From positions 49,565 through 113,564 of the forward strand of contig CAYNHF010000053.1 of NCBI GenBank assembly GCA_964397045.1: a stretch of 64,000 nt of DNA, read 5' to 3'. This document shows positions 8,729 through 16,850 of this stretch, piece after piece (positions within the stretch are counted from its first letter, which is position 1; every line of letters begins with the position of its first letter). The position numbers and the translations under genes are program-made. The stretch is from CAYNHF01 sp964397045 (lineage in GTDB: Bacteria; Actinomycetota; Acidimicrobiia; Spongiisociales; UBA5794). The notes under the pieces were generated by a model, which had not been told where the DNA came from, did no database searches, and saw only the letters and a list, made by a program, of their open reading frames with translations.

Positions 8729-9601
8729 GTGATGGTGATGGCTGCCGCACCCGCTGTGGCCCAAGTAGTAGCGGTCATCGATGTTTCCGAATGGGTACCG
8801 GACACCTGGGAAGACCGCAACGGTGACGGGGTGCCGGATCTGGGGCCACTCGAAGAGGGCATACCCGGCATCTGGGACGACCTCGAAGGCGCCGAGAACG
8901 AAGCCGAGTTTCTGGCAAGGGTGAAGACGATCGACCAGTTCGACACCGAGGACGAGGGCTTCGCCCTGATTGGACCATGTGGCGGCGTGGCCATCGCCTA
9001 CAACGCCGAGGGTCTGTCCTTCGACGCAGTCATCGACTACGCGGACGACGACCCGCCGCTGGATGTCTACACCGGCGAGCAAGCGTTCACGTCCGGCAAC
9101 CCCTTCACGTTCGACACCACCGGCACGGTTGCCTACTTCGGGTTCACGGTGGAGGAGGGTTCTGGCCTGTCGACCGAGGGCAACCTCCCCGACGTCGACT
9201 ACGGCGAACCGGCCATTGCCTTCCACGACCATCAATGGACCCTCTACGTGGCCGAGGCGTCCGCCGACTTTGGCGGAGATCCCAACCAGCGTGACAAGAA
9301 CCGCAACGCGGGTCTCCTCGAACTCGGGGAGGAACTGCCCTTCCCCTTCCGCGCCAAACTCAAAGCCAACGGGGCAATCATCGACTTGTGGGGACCGACC
9401 CGCCTGCCCGACTTCACAGCAGAGACGATCGACTCGATCGCAGCCGGACGGGCATATTGCTTCGGTGAAGGATGGGTGGAAGCGGTCGGGGATCAGTTCC
9501 CGCTGTTCACCGCTCCCGGGGCGCTGGCTGCGGCTCTGGCCGTTGCCGGATTCTCCGGGATCATTTTCAACGCACGCTCTGCGCAGAGCTGGAGGGCATG
9601 A
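8729..9601 (+). CDS. Secreted/anchored protein of unknown function, signal peptide frameshifted
   Basis: Open from ATG 8729 (290 residues), beginning inside a signal-peptide core (MVMAAAPAVAQ). A far better start, GTG 8691 behind GAGAGGGAGAAGC, lies in another frame and stops after 13 codons (MRVALRLGSPPRS). Adding one G to the GGG run at 8711-8713 would join them as MRVALRLGLATAIVMVMAAAPAVA, a normal signal peptide. The mature part is acidic with DRNGDGVPDLGP and a C-terminal hydrophobic segment (~263-280) followed by RSAQSWRA, like a membrane anchor. ATGA overlap with the next gene. Family not recognised. Confidence 0.7.
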   Translation: MMVMAAAPAVAQVVAVIDVSEWVPDTWEDRNGDGVPDLGPLEEGIPGIWDDLEGAENEAEFLARVKTIDQFDTEDEGFALIGPCGGVAIAYNAEGLSFDAVIDYADDDPPLDVYTGEQAFTSGNPFTFDTTGTVAYFGFTVEEGSGLSTEGNLPDVDYGEPAIAFHDHQWTLYVAEASADFGGDPNQRDKNRNAGLLELGEELPFPFRAKLKANGAIIDLWGPTRLPDFTAETIDSIAAGRAYCFGEGWVEAVGDQFPLFTAPGALAAALAVAGFSGIIFNARSAQSWRA

Positions 9602-9603
9602 CC

Positions 9604-9954
9604 ATGGCACAAGTGGTTACCAAGCGTCATCCGATCCGGGCCGCCCTTTGGCGCCTGCTCATCGGGCTGGGGCTCGTCATCTGGTTCACGTTCGCGCAGC
9701 CGGTGATCGGTCTCGACAACCCGCCTTCGGTACTTCTCAACTGGGGGGTGGTGATGGTCGGGGCGATGGTTCTTGCCGTTGTCCTTGCCTTGATCATCCC
9801 GGCGAAGAAGCCGAAGGGACCTCCCCCTGCAGCCATGACTACGGCTTCCTCGCCCGCGGCTGCTTCTGCCGACGCATCCACGAGCCCGCAAGCTGTGGAG
9901 CAGGCACCAGGCGACGCAGACGGCGGTTCACAGGACGAGGCAGAATCGCAGTAG
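9604..9954 (+). CDS. Small two-helix membrane protein
   Basis: 116 residues from ATG 9604, which is 8 bases after GGAGG; an ATG at 9598 overlapping the upstream stop is too close to that ribosome site. Two TM helices (~14-33 and ~43-63) with an NPPSVLLNWGVV connector, then PAKKPKG and an Ala/Ser/Pro-rich acidic cytoplasmic tail. Coupled to the secreted protein upstream. Function unknown. Confidence 0.7.
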   Translation: MAQVVTKRHPIRAALWRLLIGLGLVIWFTFAQPVIGLDNPPSVLLNWGVVMVGAMVLAVVLALIIPAKKPKGPPPAAMTTASSPAAASADASTSPQAVEQAPGDADGGSQDEAESQ

Positions 9955-10040
9955 CCCCGAGCTGCAATCGGATCGGATCTATCGGGAAACACCGATGAAA
10001 CCGGCTGGTTTCCGGTAGTGCCGCGGCCGGAGCAAAGTGG

Positions 10041-10057
10041 GGGCGTAAGGCCCTAGT
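10041..10057 (+). promoter_or_regulatory. NarL/DosR-like dyad, site A (upstream of sco1 operon)
   Basis: GGGC-GTAA-GGCC followed by CTAGT, about 67 bases before the sco1 ATG. It fits the shared pattern GGNC-N4-GNCC-CTAG. The core is the same spacing as the mycobacterial DosR dyad (GGAC-N4-GTCC). The regulator is not in the window. Confidence 0.55.
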
Positions 10058-10122
10058 GAGCACCTTCCGGGGATGGTCTCTTAGGCCAGTCAACTGGGGA
10101 TCGTAGGAGCGGCCGGGACCGA

Positions 10123-10752
10123 ATGAAGACACTGAAGCCCGTGAAGGCCGGCGTCGGGCACCGGATCGCTGCCGGTTTCGTTGCGCTCGGCTTGGTGGCA
10201 GCCGCCTGCGGGAGCGGCGCGGCTGCGGCCCCGGCAGGAATCGTCAGGACGCCTCCGCCCGACGTGGGTTCCATCGTGCTCCCCGACGCTTCAGCGGCCA
10301 ACGAGCCGTTTGCGATGAAGGCACAGCCGGGCGAATTGTTGCTGGTCTACTTCGGCTACACGTCGTGTCCCGACATATGCCCGACGACCCTGGCGGATCT
10401 CAGAGAGGCGCTACGCGACCTCGATGCGAATGCAAAGAGCATCGACGTTGCCATGATCACCATCGATCCGGATCGGGATGAGGGTGAGATCCTCGATCGT
10501 TACATCCACGCGTTCTTCGATCGAGCCCACGCCATACGAACGGAAGAGGATGGAGTACTGCGGGCAGCCGCAGATGCCTTTGGGGCAGGCTACGAGGTTG
10601 CCACGCAGGTGGATGGGGAGATTGAGGTCGCGCACACCGCGTTCCTATACGCGGTTGATTCATCCGGCCGGATCATTCTGCAATGGCCGTTTGGCACCCC
10701 ACCGGAGGATCTACGGAACGATATGGAATACCTGTTCGAGGAAGGAGTGTGA
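10123..10752 (+). CDS. sco1: Sco1/SenC-type copper chaperone lipoprotein
   Basis: 209 residues. Signal peptide with lipobox VAAAC, then a thioredoxin-fold Sco domain: LVYFGYTSCPDICPTTL carries the CxxxC copper/thiol motif, and VAHTAFLYAVD supplies the copper-binding His. IDPDRDEGEILDRYI matches the conserved Sco segment. Sco proteins deliver copper to, or reduce thiols of, cytochrome oxidase CuA and related copper sites at the outer membrane face. First gene of a coupled trio with PCu(A)C and a cupredoxin-like lipoprotein, behind dyad site A. Confidence 0.92.
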   Translation: MKTLKPVKAGVGHRIAAGFVALGLVAAACGSGAAAAPAGIVRTPPPDVGSIVLPDASAANEPFAMKAQPGELLLVYFGYTSCPDICPTTLADLREALRDLDANAKSIDVAMITIDPDRDEGEILDRYIHAFFDRAHAIRTEEDGVLRAAADAFGAGYEVATQVDGEIEVAHTAFLYAVDSSGRIILQWPFGTPPEDLRNDMEYLFEEGV

Positions 10753-10754
10753 AC

Positions 10755-11195
10755 GTGAGACGTTCAATGGTGTTGTTTGCTGTGTTGACGGTGATGGTGG
10801 CCACTCTGGCGGCATGCGGAGACGATGGAGGCGTCGAGGTGGCCGACCCGTGGGCACGTGCATCTGCGCAGACGCAGGATGCCGGGGCGGTCTACATGAC
10901 GATCAGCTCGAGTGAGGGCGACAACCTCGTCGGGGTTGCGGTGGACCCGAGTGTTGCGGCGAAGGCCGAACTCCACGAGACGACGATGGCGGAAGACGGC
11001 TTGATGAGCATGAGCCAGGTCACCGCGATTCCGGTTCCGACGGGTGGCGAGGTGAAGCTCGAACCGGGCGGATACCATGTCATGCTCATGAAGCTTGCTG
11101 AGCCCTTGGTAGATGGGAACGAGATCACGGTTACGTTGACGTTCGAGACGGCTGGGGATATGGAGGTAAAGGCCACCGTGGAAGAGAATCGATGA
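10755..11195 (+). CDS. PCu(A)C-type periplasmic copper chaperone lipoprotein
   Basis: 146 residues from GTG 10755, which sits 7 bases after GAAGGAG; GTG 10749 overlapping the sco1 stop is an alternative. Lipobox LAAC. The DUF461/PCu(A)C copper motif is visible: HETTMAEDGLMSM, then GYHVMLM, matching H-x(n)-M-x(n)-H-x-M. Such proteins load Cu(I) into the CuA site of oxidases together with Sco. Directly follows sco1 and overlaps the next gene by ATGA, so the three are probably made together. Confidence 0.9.
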   Translation: MRRSMVLFAVLTVMVATLAACGDDGGVEVADPWARASAQTQDAGAVYMTISSSEGDNLVGVAVDPSVAAKAELHETTMAEDGLMSMSQVTAIPVPTGGEVKLEPGGYHVMLMKLAEPLVDGNEITVTLTFETAGDMEVKATVEENR

Positions 11196-11572
11196 CGGGA
11201 GGGCGTTTCCAGATCTTGATCTGGAGTATCGCCATTTCCCTGCTGCTGGTTGCGTGCGGGTCGGATGACTCGGGCGCGCTCGTGACAGACGAGCCTGATG
11301 CCAGTGCGGCCGACTACGCATACGTGATTCCGGACGGGACGGCAGCGCGAATCAGTTCCGGCGAGCCGGTGGAGATCCTTCCCGCCCAACTGGATGTGTC
11401 GGTGGGTGAAGTCATCCAGATCGTCAACGAAGACAAGGAAGGTCACTTCGTCGGGATCTTTTATGTGGGCGCCGGTGAGACCGTTACCCAGCGTTTCGCA
11501 TCGGCAGGTGAGTTCATCGGCCAGTGCTCGGTCCACCCAAGTGGACAGCTCACGCTGACGGTCCATCAGTGA
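11192..11572 (+). CDS. Cupredoxin-like lipoprotein
   Basis: 126 residues; lipobox LLVAC, short linker, then a single cupredoxin-like beta domain. Candidate ligands are the His of EGHFVGIF and the Cys and His of GQCSVHPSGQ. The usual Met ligand is absent; the next polar residue is Gln, as in some axial-Gln sites, so it could be a variant type 1 site or a non-blue binder. Overlaps PCu(A)C by ATGA. A possible copper relay partner of the two chaperones (inference from context). Confidence 0.8.
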   Translation: MTGGRFQILIWSIAISLLLVACGSDDSGALVTDEPDASAADYAYVIPDGTAARISSGEPVEILPAQLDVSVGEVIQIVNEDKEGHFVGIFYVGAGETVTQRFASAGEFIGQCSVHPSGQLTLTVHQ

Positions 11573-11628
11573 GCAGGATCGCGTGATCTAATCTGCGGTC
11601 AACACGGCGCGAACGTGCCGTCGTGGTG

Positions 11629-11645
11629 GGACTTTGGGCCCTAGT
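11629..11645 (+). promoter_or_regulatory. NarL/DosR-like dyad, site B
   Basis: GGAC-TTTG-GGCC followed by CTAGT; with its flanks it reads GGGACTTTGGGCCC, two changes from the DosR core GGGACTTTAGTCCC. It is about 50 bases ahead of the leader ORF at 11695 and is the best match to a DosR box among the five sites. Confidence 0.6.
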
Positions 11646-11694
11646 TGAACGGTCGGTTCCTCGCGTACCTTGGCCGAGTCCCGAGGAGGGGCTG

Positions 11695-11748
11695 ATGGCT
11701 GGAATCCGTCGCATCAGGAAGCAACCTGGTTCTGGAGCAAGGGAATGA
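11695..11748 (+). CDS. Putative 17-residue leader peptide
   Basis: ATG 11695 lies 5 bases after GAGGAGGGG and encodes MAGIRRIRKQPGSGARE, ending at a TGA that overlaps the next ATG as ATGA. The peptide is basic, with no Cys or amino-acid run. It could be a coupling leader for the YtkA-like gene or the true N-terminus displaced by a frameshift. The strong ribosome site is the main support. Confidence 0.45.
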   Translation: MAGIRRIRKQPGSGARE

Positions 11749-12371
11749 TCACGGCACGTGATGAGGCAACCATGCCCGACGGCCTGGAAACCGCGAAACA
11801 CACCACCCCACGGAGCGGGAACCCCCGCCTGCGGCTGGTGGCCGGCATCCTGATTGTTGCCCTGAGCACGATCGGAATCGTGATGCTGGGCCTGAGCGAT
11901 TCGACCGGGAGTGCAGTGCAGGCGATAGTTGCCGATGAGTCTTCGAGTCTCGACTTCCTCCAACCCGTTGGTGGCGATGCGGGCGGCGGTCCCGCACGAC
12001 TCCGATATGCGACGCCACAAGGCTCGGTCGCCATCTCCAACGGCGGGTCCGTTCCTCTCACCGATGATCTGCAATTGGAGGTCGCGGTGCGTCCGTACCC
12101 TCCCACGTCCTTCGATATCGAAGTCGACCTGCGACTGACAACGACCGACGGGGTCCCGGTCGACGACGCCGACATCCGCGCCTCGTGGGACATGGTGTTC
12201 ATGTACCACGGGCCGTTTGAGACCAGATTCGACCCGATCGGAGACGGGTACTACACCGCCTCTTTCGATTTCTTCATGTTCGGACCATGGGAGCTGGTGA
12301 CGCAGGTCAACGCTCTCTCTCATCAACCACCAGGCGAAACTGCTGTATCTGTCTACGTATGGCCGGAGTGA
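11745..12371 (+). CDS. Membrane-anchored YtkA/FixH-like protein
   Basis: 208 residues from ATG 11745 (ATGA overlap with the leader ORF, GGAG 7 bases upstream). One TM helix ~31-52, then an extracytoplasmic domain whose last ~100 residues (IEVDLRLTTTDGVPVDDADIRASWDMVF...GDGYYTASFDFFMFGPWELV) fit the YtkA-like/FixH beta-sandwich. FixH-type proteins assist copper delivery to cbb3 oxidases; YtkA-like domains also occur beside copper proteins. Four bases before the CcdA-like gene, so co-transcribed. Role in copper or redox handling is inferred from neighbours. Confidence 0.75.
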   Translation: MITARDEATMPDGLETAKHTTPRSGNPRLRLVAGILIVALSTIGIVMLGLSDSTGSAVQAIVADESSSLDFLQPVGGDAGGGPARLRYATPQGSVAISNGGSVPLTDDLQLEVAVRPYPPTSFDIEVDLRLTTTDGVPVDDADIRASWDMVFMYHGPFETRFDPIGDGYYTASFDFFMFGPWELVTQVNALSHQPPGETAVSVYVWPE

Positions 12372-12375
12372 CCAC

Positions 12376-13812
12376 ATGAACCCAACTGAACACGACCCCG
12401 CGGGCGGAGACGTCTCGTCGGTTGCCACCTTGCCGAGCCCGGATTCTGGCGCAGTTACGTCCGGTATGGACGAACGGATGGAGCGTGCGCGGCGCAAGTC
12501 TTCGCGCAAGCAGGTCATCATCTCAGCCGCGGTACTGGCCTTGCTGTCTGCCGCCTCGCTCATCCTGCTCCTGACGGTGACCGGAGGCGACGAGGTCGAA
12601 GCAGAAGACGTCGATGTCACTGTGCTTTCGCAGCGAGAGGTCAGCGATACGCTGCTGCGCCTTGGTCCTGGGACCGGTGAGATGGAGGTCGAATTCCTCT
12701 ACTCACCGCAGTGGTATTTCTCGTGGTCCGGTCGTGCCGAGCCGGCGACGGACGGTTCGCCGACGCTGGCCTTCTTCCTCTTCGAGACCACCCACACCGT
12801 GGATCTGCCGAGTGCGTTGCCGAGCCTCGTCGTGACCACGGCCTCCGGTTCGTATGAGCCGAGCGAGATCATCGAGGTGAGTGACTCACCGCACCACCGC
12901 GTGTCGCAGGTGCTGTTCCCCGCGTCAACGGATGACGGGGCGTTGATCGTGGGTGAAGACGAGGCGCTCCCGGTGACCGCTTCGTGGCCCGATGGCACGG
13001 TCACCACCCTCGAGTGGGTGCAGCCGTTGCCGTTCGGGCTCGGGGTGCTCAATGCCGAGGAAGCCACCACTACCACCTTCCAGATGCCGGCGCTTTCCTT
13101 CGGGGCGATCGCCGCCATCTTCGGTGGAATGCTTGCCGCACTCACTCCTTGTCTCCTGTTGCTCGCCGCCTACTACACCGCTGTGTTGTCGAGCTCCGCG
13201 GCGGCCTCGGTCGACCAAGCCACCGCCGAGCGGCGACTGCTCATGACCGGGCTGTTCTTCGTAGCCGGCTTCACAGCCGTCTACACGGCAGGTGGGGTCA
13301 TCGCGGGTTTCATCGGGGAATCCGTCACCCGGTTCGACGATATCGGGAGTTATGCCAGACCCGTCTCGATCATTGCCGGCGTGGTGGTGGTCATCATGGG
13401 GATTCGCATGGCGAGCCAGTCGCGAGTTCCGCTCGTCTGCAAGCTCCCCGGGTTCAATCGGCCGACCCAGACCGGTTGGGTGGGTTCGGCGATCATGGGC
13501 TCGACGTTCGCAGTTGGCTGTCTGTCCTGCTTCTCCGCAACCGTCTTGACGGCTCTGCTGCTGTACGCGGGCGCCACCGGGTCCCCATTGACGGGTGGCC
13601 TCGTGATGCTGATGTTCTCCGCAGGCGTTGGGGTCATGTTTCTGGTCGCCGCGTTTCTCGTGGCGCGGGCGGCACCGCTCCAGACCTGGATGGCAAAGGC
13701 CCAGCCTTCGATCGGGGCAGTCAGCGCCGTCATCATGATCTTCCTCGGAGTGCTCATGATCACCTACAAGTTCCACATCTTCACGGGTTACCTGTTCGAG
13801 CTGTGGAGCTGA
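12376..13812 (+). CDS. CcdA/DsbD-like transmembrane thiol transporter with extracytoplasmic domain
   Basis: 478 residues. TM at ~46-67, an extracytoplasmic beta-rich domain to ~225, then a six-helix CcdA-like core. The two cysteine sites of the family are seen as AALTPCLLLLAAYYT and GCLSCFSATVLTALLL. Such proteins pass electrons from cytoplasmic thioredoxin to extracytoplasmic thiols, for haem c attachment or for reducing Sco/PCu(A)C thiols. The fused N-terminal domain is unusual for plain CcdA (~200-240 residues) and recalls DsbD layout. The gene sits between the YtkA-like gene and a TetR regulator. Confidence 0.85.
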   Translation: MNPTEHDPAGGDVSSVATLPSPDSGAVTSGMDERMERARRKSSRKQVIISAAVLALLSAASLILLLTVTGGDEVEAEDVDVTVLSQREVSDTLLRLGPGTGEMEVEFLYSPQWYFSWSGRAEPATDGSPTLAFFLFETTHTVDLPSALPSLVVTTASGSYEPSEIIEVSDSPHHRVSQVLFPASTDDGALIVGEDEALPVTASWPDGTVTTLEWVQPLPFGLGVLNAEEATTTTFQMPALSFGAIAAIFGGMLAALTPCLLLLAAYYTAVLSSSAAASVDQATAERRLLMTGLFFVAGFTAVYTAGGVIAGFIGESVTRFDDIGSYARPVSIIAGVVVVIMGIRMASQSRVPLVCKLPGFNRPTQTGWVGSAIMGSTFAVGCLSCFSATVLTALLLYAGATGSPLTGGLVMLMFSAGVGVMFLVAAFLVARAAPLQTWMAKAQPSIGAVSAVIMIFLGVLMITYKFHIFTGYLFELWS

Positions 13813-13815
13813 GCC

Positions 13816-14469
13816 ATGGCACGAACGGTTGAACCGCGCGAACTCGCCTACTTCACCCCGGAGCTGGACGGGACGCGATCCAGGCTGGTGTGGGCCACAG
13901 CCACACTGGTGCACGCCGAGAGCTACCACTCGGTCGGGGTCAAGGCGATCTGTGATCTCGCCGAGGTCCGTCGGGGCAGCTTCTACCACTACTTCGAGTC
14001 CAAAGAGGCCCTCATGCTCGAGACGCTCGAAGAGGTCTGGACCAACTTCGAGCAAGGTTTGGCTCCGTGTCGTGACGCCACGCTCACGCCACGGGAGCGC
14101 CTGGAGGCAGCCGTCGGATACCTCTACGAGATCCACGCTCATGACAAGCGCGTCTCGGGTCTGGTGCTGGGGTGTCCCTTCGGGAATCTCGCCGCGGAAA
14201 CGACCACGCTGGATGAGGCAATTCGCCTCCGGCTGGTGAGGGTCTTCGAGGACTGGGCCCTGCTCCTCGAAGCGCCGATTGCCTCTGCACACGCGTGGGG
14301 TGAGATCGAACTCTGTGACTCGCCGCACGCCGCCGCTCGCCGGGTCCTTGCCGGCCTGCAGGGGCTCACGCTATTTGCGAAGGTGTGCAACGATCCTGAT
14401 GTCATCGCAACCGGTGGCCGGGCGTTGATCGATCAACTCTGGGGATGTGAACATGACCACGCCGGGTGA
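13816..14469 (+). CDS. TetR/AcrR-family regulator
   Basis: 217 residues, starting three bases after the CcdA-like stop. The N-terminal helix-turn-helix is typical: VGVKAICDLAEVRRGSFYHYFESKEALMLETLE (about residues 42-74). The C-terminal ligand domain holds four Cys (APCRDA, LGCPFG, KVCND, GCEHDHAG), with a Cys/His-rich tail GCEHDHAG that might bind metal. Placement inside a copper/redox operon suggests local control, but no palindrome was tied to it. Confidence 0.88.
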   Translation: MARTVEPRELAYFTPELDGTRSRLVWATATLVHAESYHSVGVKAICDLAEVRRGSFYHYFESKEALMLETLEEVWTNFEQGLAPCRDATLTPRERLEAAVGYLYEIHAHDKRVSGLVLGCPFGNLAAETTTLDEAIRLRLVRVFEDWALLLEAPIASAHAWGEIELCDSPHAAARRVLAGLQGLTLFAKVCNDPDVIATGGRALIDQLWGCEHDHAG

Positions 14470-15544
14470 CAGCAGCACCGACGCTCCACAACCAGATGCC
14501 GTCCGTACAGAAGACCAGGAGGAGACCGAAGTGCCCGACACTCGAGCCGATGAGGCGACCCAGGCAGCAGGGATGGGGGCGGTGGAGCCTGAGGATGAGA
14601 GCCAGTCCCGCAGCGGGTGGTTGCTTCTGGCCGCAATCGCGGTCATCGCCATTCCCGTACTGATCGGCTACCTGTTCATGCGCAGCGACGACTCGCCTTC
14701 CTCCGAGGCCGTGGTGGGTGGCGCGACAACCGCAGACCAGGGCATGGGTGGCGGCGGCATGGGTGGCTCCGAGCCGGCAGCACCCGTTGATGTCGTGGTG
14801 CCCTTGCCGGAAGGGGTCGGCGAGTTCGCCGCGATCCAGGCCAACGACATCGTGATCGAAGCCGACCCTGCTGGAGGCGGCGCCGTCTTGCGAGTCAATA
14901 CGACAGAAGAGGTGGCCTGTGCCGTTGCGTACGGGCCCACCGCCTCGTTGGGGCTGATCGCAACGGACACCGACATGGCAGGGGGCGGGCACACGGATCA
15001 CCAGCCGTTGATGCGCGGCCTCGTGCCGGGTTCGACCTATTGGTATCAGGTTTCCGCCATCGCCGCGGATGGTCGGCTGTATCAGAGCGGAGTGATGACA
15101 TTCGACTACGACGCGGATGCTGCCGGACCTCCTGCAGTGGAACCTCCTGCACCGAACGTTGCCAATATGGCTTCGGTTTCGGACGTGAGTTCCTCGTTCT
15201 CAGATGCGTACGGCGGAGGCAACGCCGTCGATGGTGATCTGTCGACCGAGTGGTCCAGCGCGGGAGATGGCGATGATGCCTATATCGTGCTCGATTTTGG
15301 TGAGGACATGCAGATCGAAGGTGTCGGGTTCCGCACCCGGTCGATGACGGACGGCACGTCGATCACGACGTCCTATTCGGTGACCATCGACGGGAAGACG
15401 TACGGTCCCTTCGATGCCGGCCCCGGCCTTTCGGTGGGGTTGCTCGATGCGCTGGGCGGCGTGGTCCGTTTCGATGTGGAGACGTCGACCGGTGGCAACA
15501 CGGGAGCCATCGAGGTCGAGGTTTACGGGCAACCGGACATGTGA
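14453..15544 (+). CDS. Membrane-anchored FN3-discoidin protein
   Basis: 363 residues from ATG 14453, 7 bases after GGGGA; it overlaps the TetR gene by 17 bases. An acidic cytoplasmic N-terminus, one TM (~60-80), a Gly/Met-rich linker (GMGGGGMGG), an FN3-like domain (~150-225, ending LVPGSTYWYQVSA) and an F5/8 type C/discoidin-like domain (~240-360: GNAVDGDLSTEWSS, IVLDFGEDMQIEGVGFRT). Discoidin domains usually bind sugars or surfaces. Its place in a copper island is unexplained. Confidence 0.75.
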   Translation: MTTPGDSSTDAPQPDAVRTEDQEETEVPDTRADEATQAAGMGAVEPEDESQSRSGWLLLAAIAVIAIPVLIGYLFMRSDDSPSSEAVVGGATTADQGMGGGGMGGSEPAAPVDVVVPLPEGVGEFAAIQANDIVIEADPAGGGAVLRVNTTEEVACAVAYGPTASLGLIATDTDMAGGGHTDHQPLMRGLVPGSTYWYQVSAIAADGRLYQSGVMTFDYDADAAGPPAVEPPAPNVANMASVSDVSSSFSDAYGGGNAVDGDLSTEWSSAGDGDDAYIVLDFGEDMQIEGVGFRTRSMTDGTSITTSYSVTIDGKTYGPFDAGPGLSVGLLDALGGVVRFDVETSTGGNTGAIEVEVYGQPDM

Positions 15545-15548
15545 CGTC

Positions 15549-16628
15549 TTGACCACCCACGATCACTTCGCCAGGAGATCGCAAGGCGCGTCCACGGGAC
15601 GGGTACATCGCGGCGCGCGGCGTGCCGCGACGGTGGCGTCTCTGATGGTGGTGCTCGTCATGTTCGGGGCAGGGCCCGCGCTCGCCGACCCCGCCGCTCC
15701 TACCAACTATGAATCCACGGTGCTCGGCATGGATCCGCCAAGCAATGCGGCGGTAGTCAGGGTCACCGGAGGAGATGCCTTCCTAGAGGTGATCGTGGTG
15801 CCGGGGCACGAGTTCGTCGTTCCCGGGTACTTCGGAGAGCCCTACATCCGCATCGATGCCGACGGGACGGTGTGGGTCAACGAGGACTCTCCTGCCCACT
15901 ATATAAACGATGATCGATATGGGACTACGACGGCACCCGAGGAAGCAGACGGCAGGGGTGCACCGCGGTGGGTCCGGGTTGGCGAGGGCGGCCGCTATGC
16001 GTGGCACGACCACCGGATCCATTGGATGAGCTACGACCGGCCTCCCACGGTCTCCGGTGAGAGCCGCCAAGTGGTGTTCCCGTGGAGCCTGCCGGTCGTG
16101 GTTGACGGCACCGAAACCAGGATCACAGGCGAACTGGCGTGGATTCCGTCGCGCAGCGTCGTGGCTCCTTTGCTGGCTGGAATGATCGCATTGTTGCCGT
16201 TGGTGGCCGCAGCCCGCTATCGCTCGTCTGCGATCGCGTTGCTCATCGTCGGTGCGGCGGCGCTGGCCGCGGTGGTCGCCGTTGCCCAGGCGAATGGCAC
16301 TCCTGCCCCGGCTCGAGGCTTCCCCGTCATGATGGTGCTCCCCCTGGTCGCCCTGATTGCCGGTCTCTGGGCGATCGCGGGCAGAACGCCTGGTTCATTG
16401 TCTCCGACGCTGCTGACGCTCACCGCGGGTTTGGCGCTCGCTGCTTGGGCGCTGGCCACTGCAGAGGTGCTGTGGCTGCCGATTCTGCCTTCTGCGCTCC
16501 CTCGGCAGTTGGAGCGTTTCGCCGTGGCTTTCGTGTTCTGGGCGGGGGTCGGTGCAGTTGTCGCTGCAGCGGCGGAAAGCGCCCCGGGGCTGCGCAGGAC
16601 GAAAACACCGTCCAGTAGCGCCGCATAG
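15549..16628 (+). CDS. Membrane protein with exported N-terminal domain, unknown family
   Basis: About 359 residues from TTG 15549, the only start giving a full signal peptide (basic n-region, VASLMVVLVMFGAGPALADP); ATG 15645 would lack the n-region. An exported domain of ~150 residues is rich in Tyr/His/Trp (YAWHDHRIHWMSYDRPP, EFVVPGYFGEPYIRIDADG), then about five TM helices to the end. The HDHRIHW stretch could bind metal. Five bases after the discoidin gene. I do not know a characterised relative. Confidence 0.65.
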   Translation: MTTHDHFARRSQGASTGRVHRGARRAATVASLMVVLVMFGAGPALADPAAPTNYESTVLGMDPPSNAAVVRVTGGDAFLEVIVVPGHEFVVPGYFGEPYIRIDADGTVWVNEDSPAHYINDDRYGTTTAPEEADGRGAPRWVRVGEGGRYAWHDHRIHWMSYDRPPTVSGESRQVVFPWSLPVVVDGTETRITGELAWIPSRSVVAPLLAGMIALLPLVAAARYRSSAIALLIVGAAALAAVVAVAQANGTPAPARGFPVMMVLPLVALIAGLWAIAGRTPGSLSPTLLTLTAGLALAAWALATAEVLWLPILPSALPRQLERFAVAFVFWAGVGAVVAAAAESAPGLRRTKTPSSSAA

Positions 16629-16722
16629 CGGCACTGTTGCCAGAATCCGGTACTTGTTCTCGCGAAATATGCCCTGCGCAGGCACTTGATCGGGCGTGGA
16701 TATCGGGAACGGCCGATACTGA

Positions 16723-16738
16723 GGCCGTTCGACCCTAT
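16723..16738 (+). promoter_or_regulatory. NarL/DosR-like dyad, site C (variant)
   Basis: GGCC-GTTC-GACC followed by CTAT: it keeps the whole GGNC-N4-GNCC core and CTA but ends in T instead of G. It lies 112 bases before the propeller ATG and 37 bases before the CRP-like palindrome. Confidence 0.45.
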
Positions 16739-16775
16739 TCCCACCTCTGAGGCCTCTTTACGGTCTGCACATGAC

Positions 16776-16795
16776 CTTGTGAAAGGTTTCGCAAG
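16776..16795 (+). promoter_or_regulatory. CRP/FNR-family-like palindrome
   Basis: CTTGTGAAA-GG-TTTCGCAAG is a 20-base dyad with one mismatch. Its inner part TGTGA-N6-TCGCA differs from the CRP consensus TGTGA-N6-TCACA at one base. It ends 55 bases before the propeller ATG, a reasonable position for an activator or repressor of that gene. Confidence 0.6.
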
Positions 16796-16850
16796 TGCTC
16801 GGGCGGCTCGGTCTGCTCGAAACGTCTGGCAACCGGAGGAGTGGGAGTAG

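Larger units (their letters stand above)
16629..16850 (+). promoter_or_regulatory. Regulatory spacer ahead of the His-rich propeller gene
   Basis: 222 non-coding bases carry two recognisable sites: the dyad at 16723-16738 and a CRP-like palindrome at 16776-16795. GGAGGAGTGGGAG just before 16851 is the ribosome site. No convincing sigma-70 boxes were fixed. Confidence 0.5.

Noticed and set aside
9955..10122. Possible riboswitch in the leader of sco1 (several short inverted segments, GGGAAACACCGATGAAACCGG)
   Set aside because: No consensus of cobalamin, c-di-GMP, c-di-AMP or SAM riboswitches could be matched, and the only firm element is the dyad at 10041.
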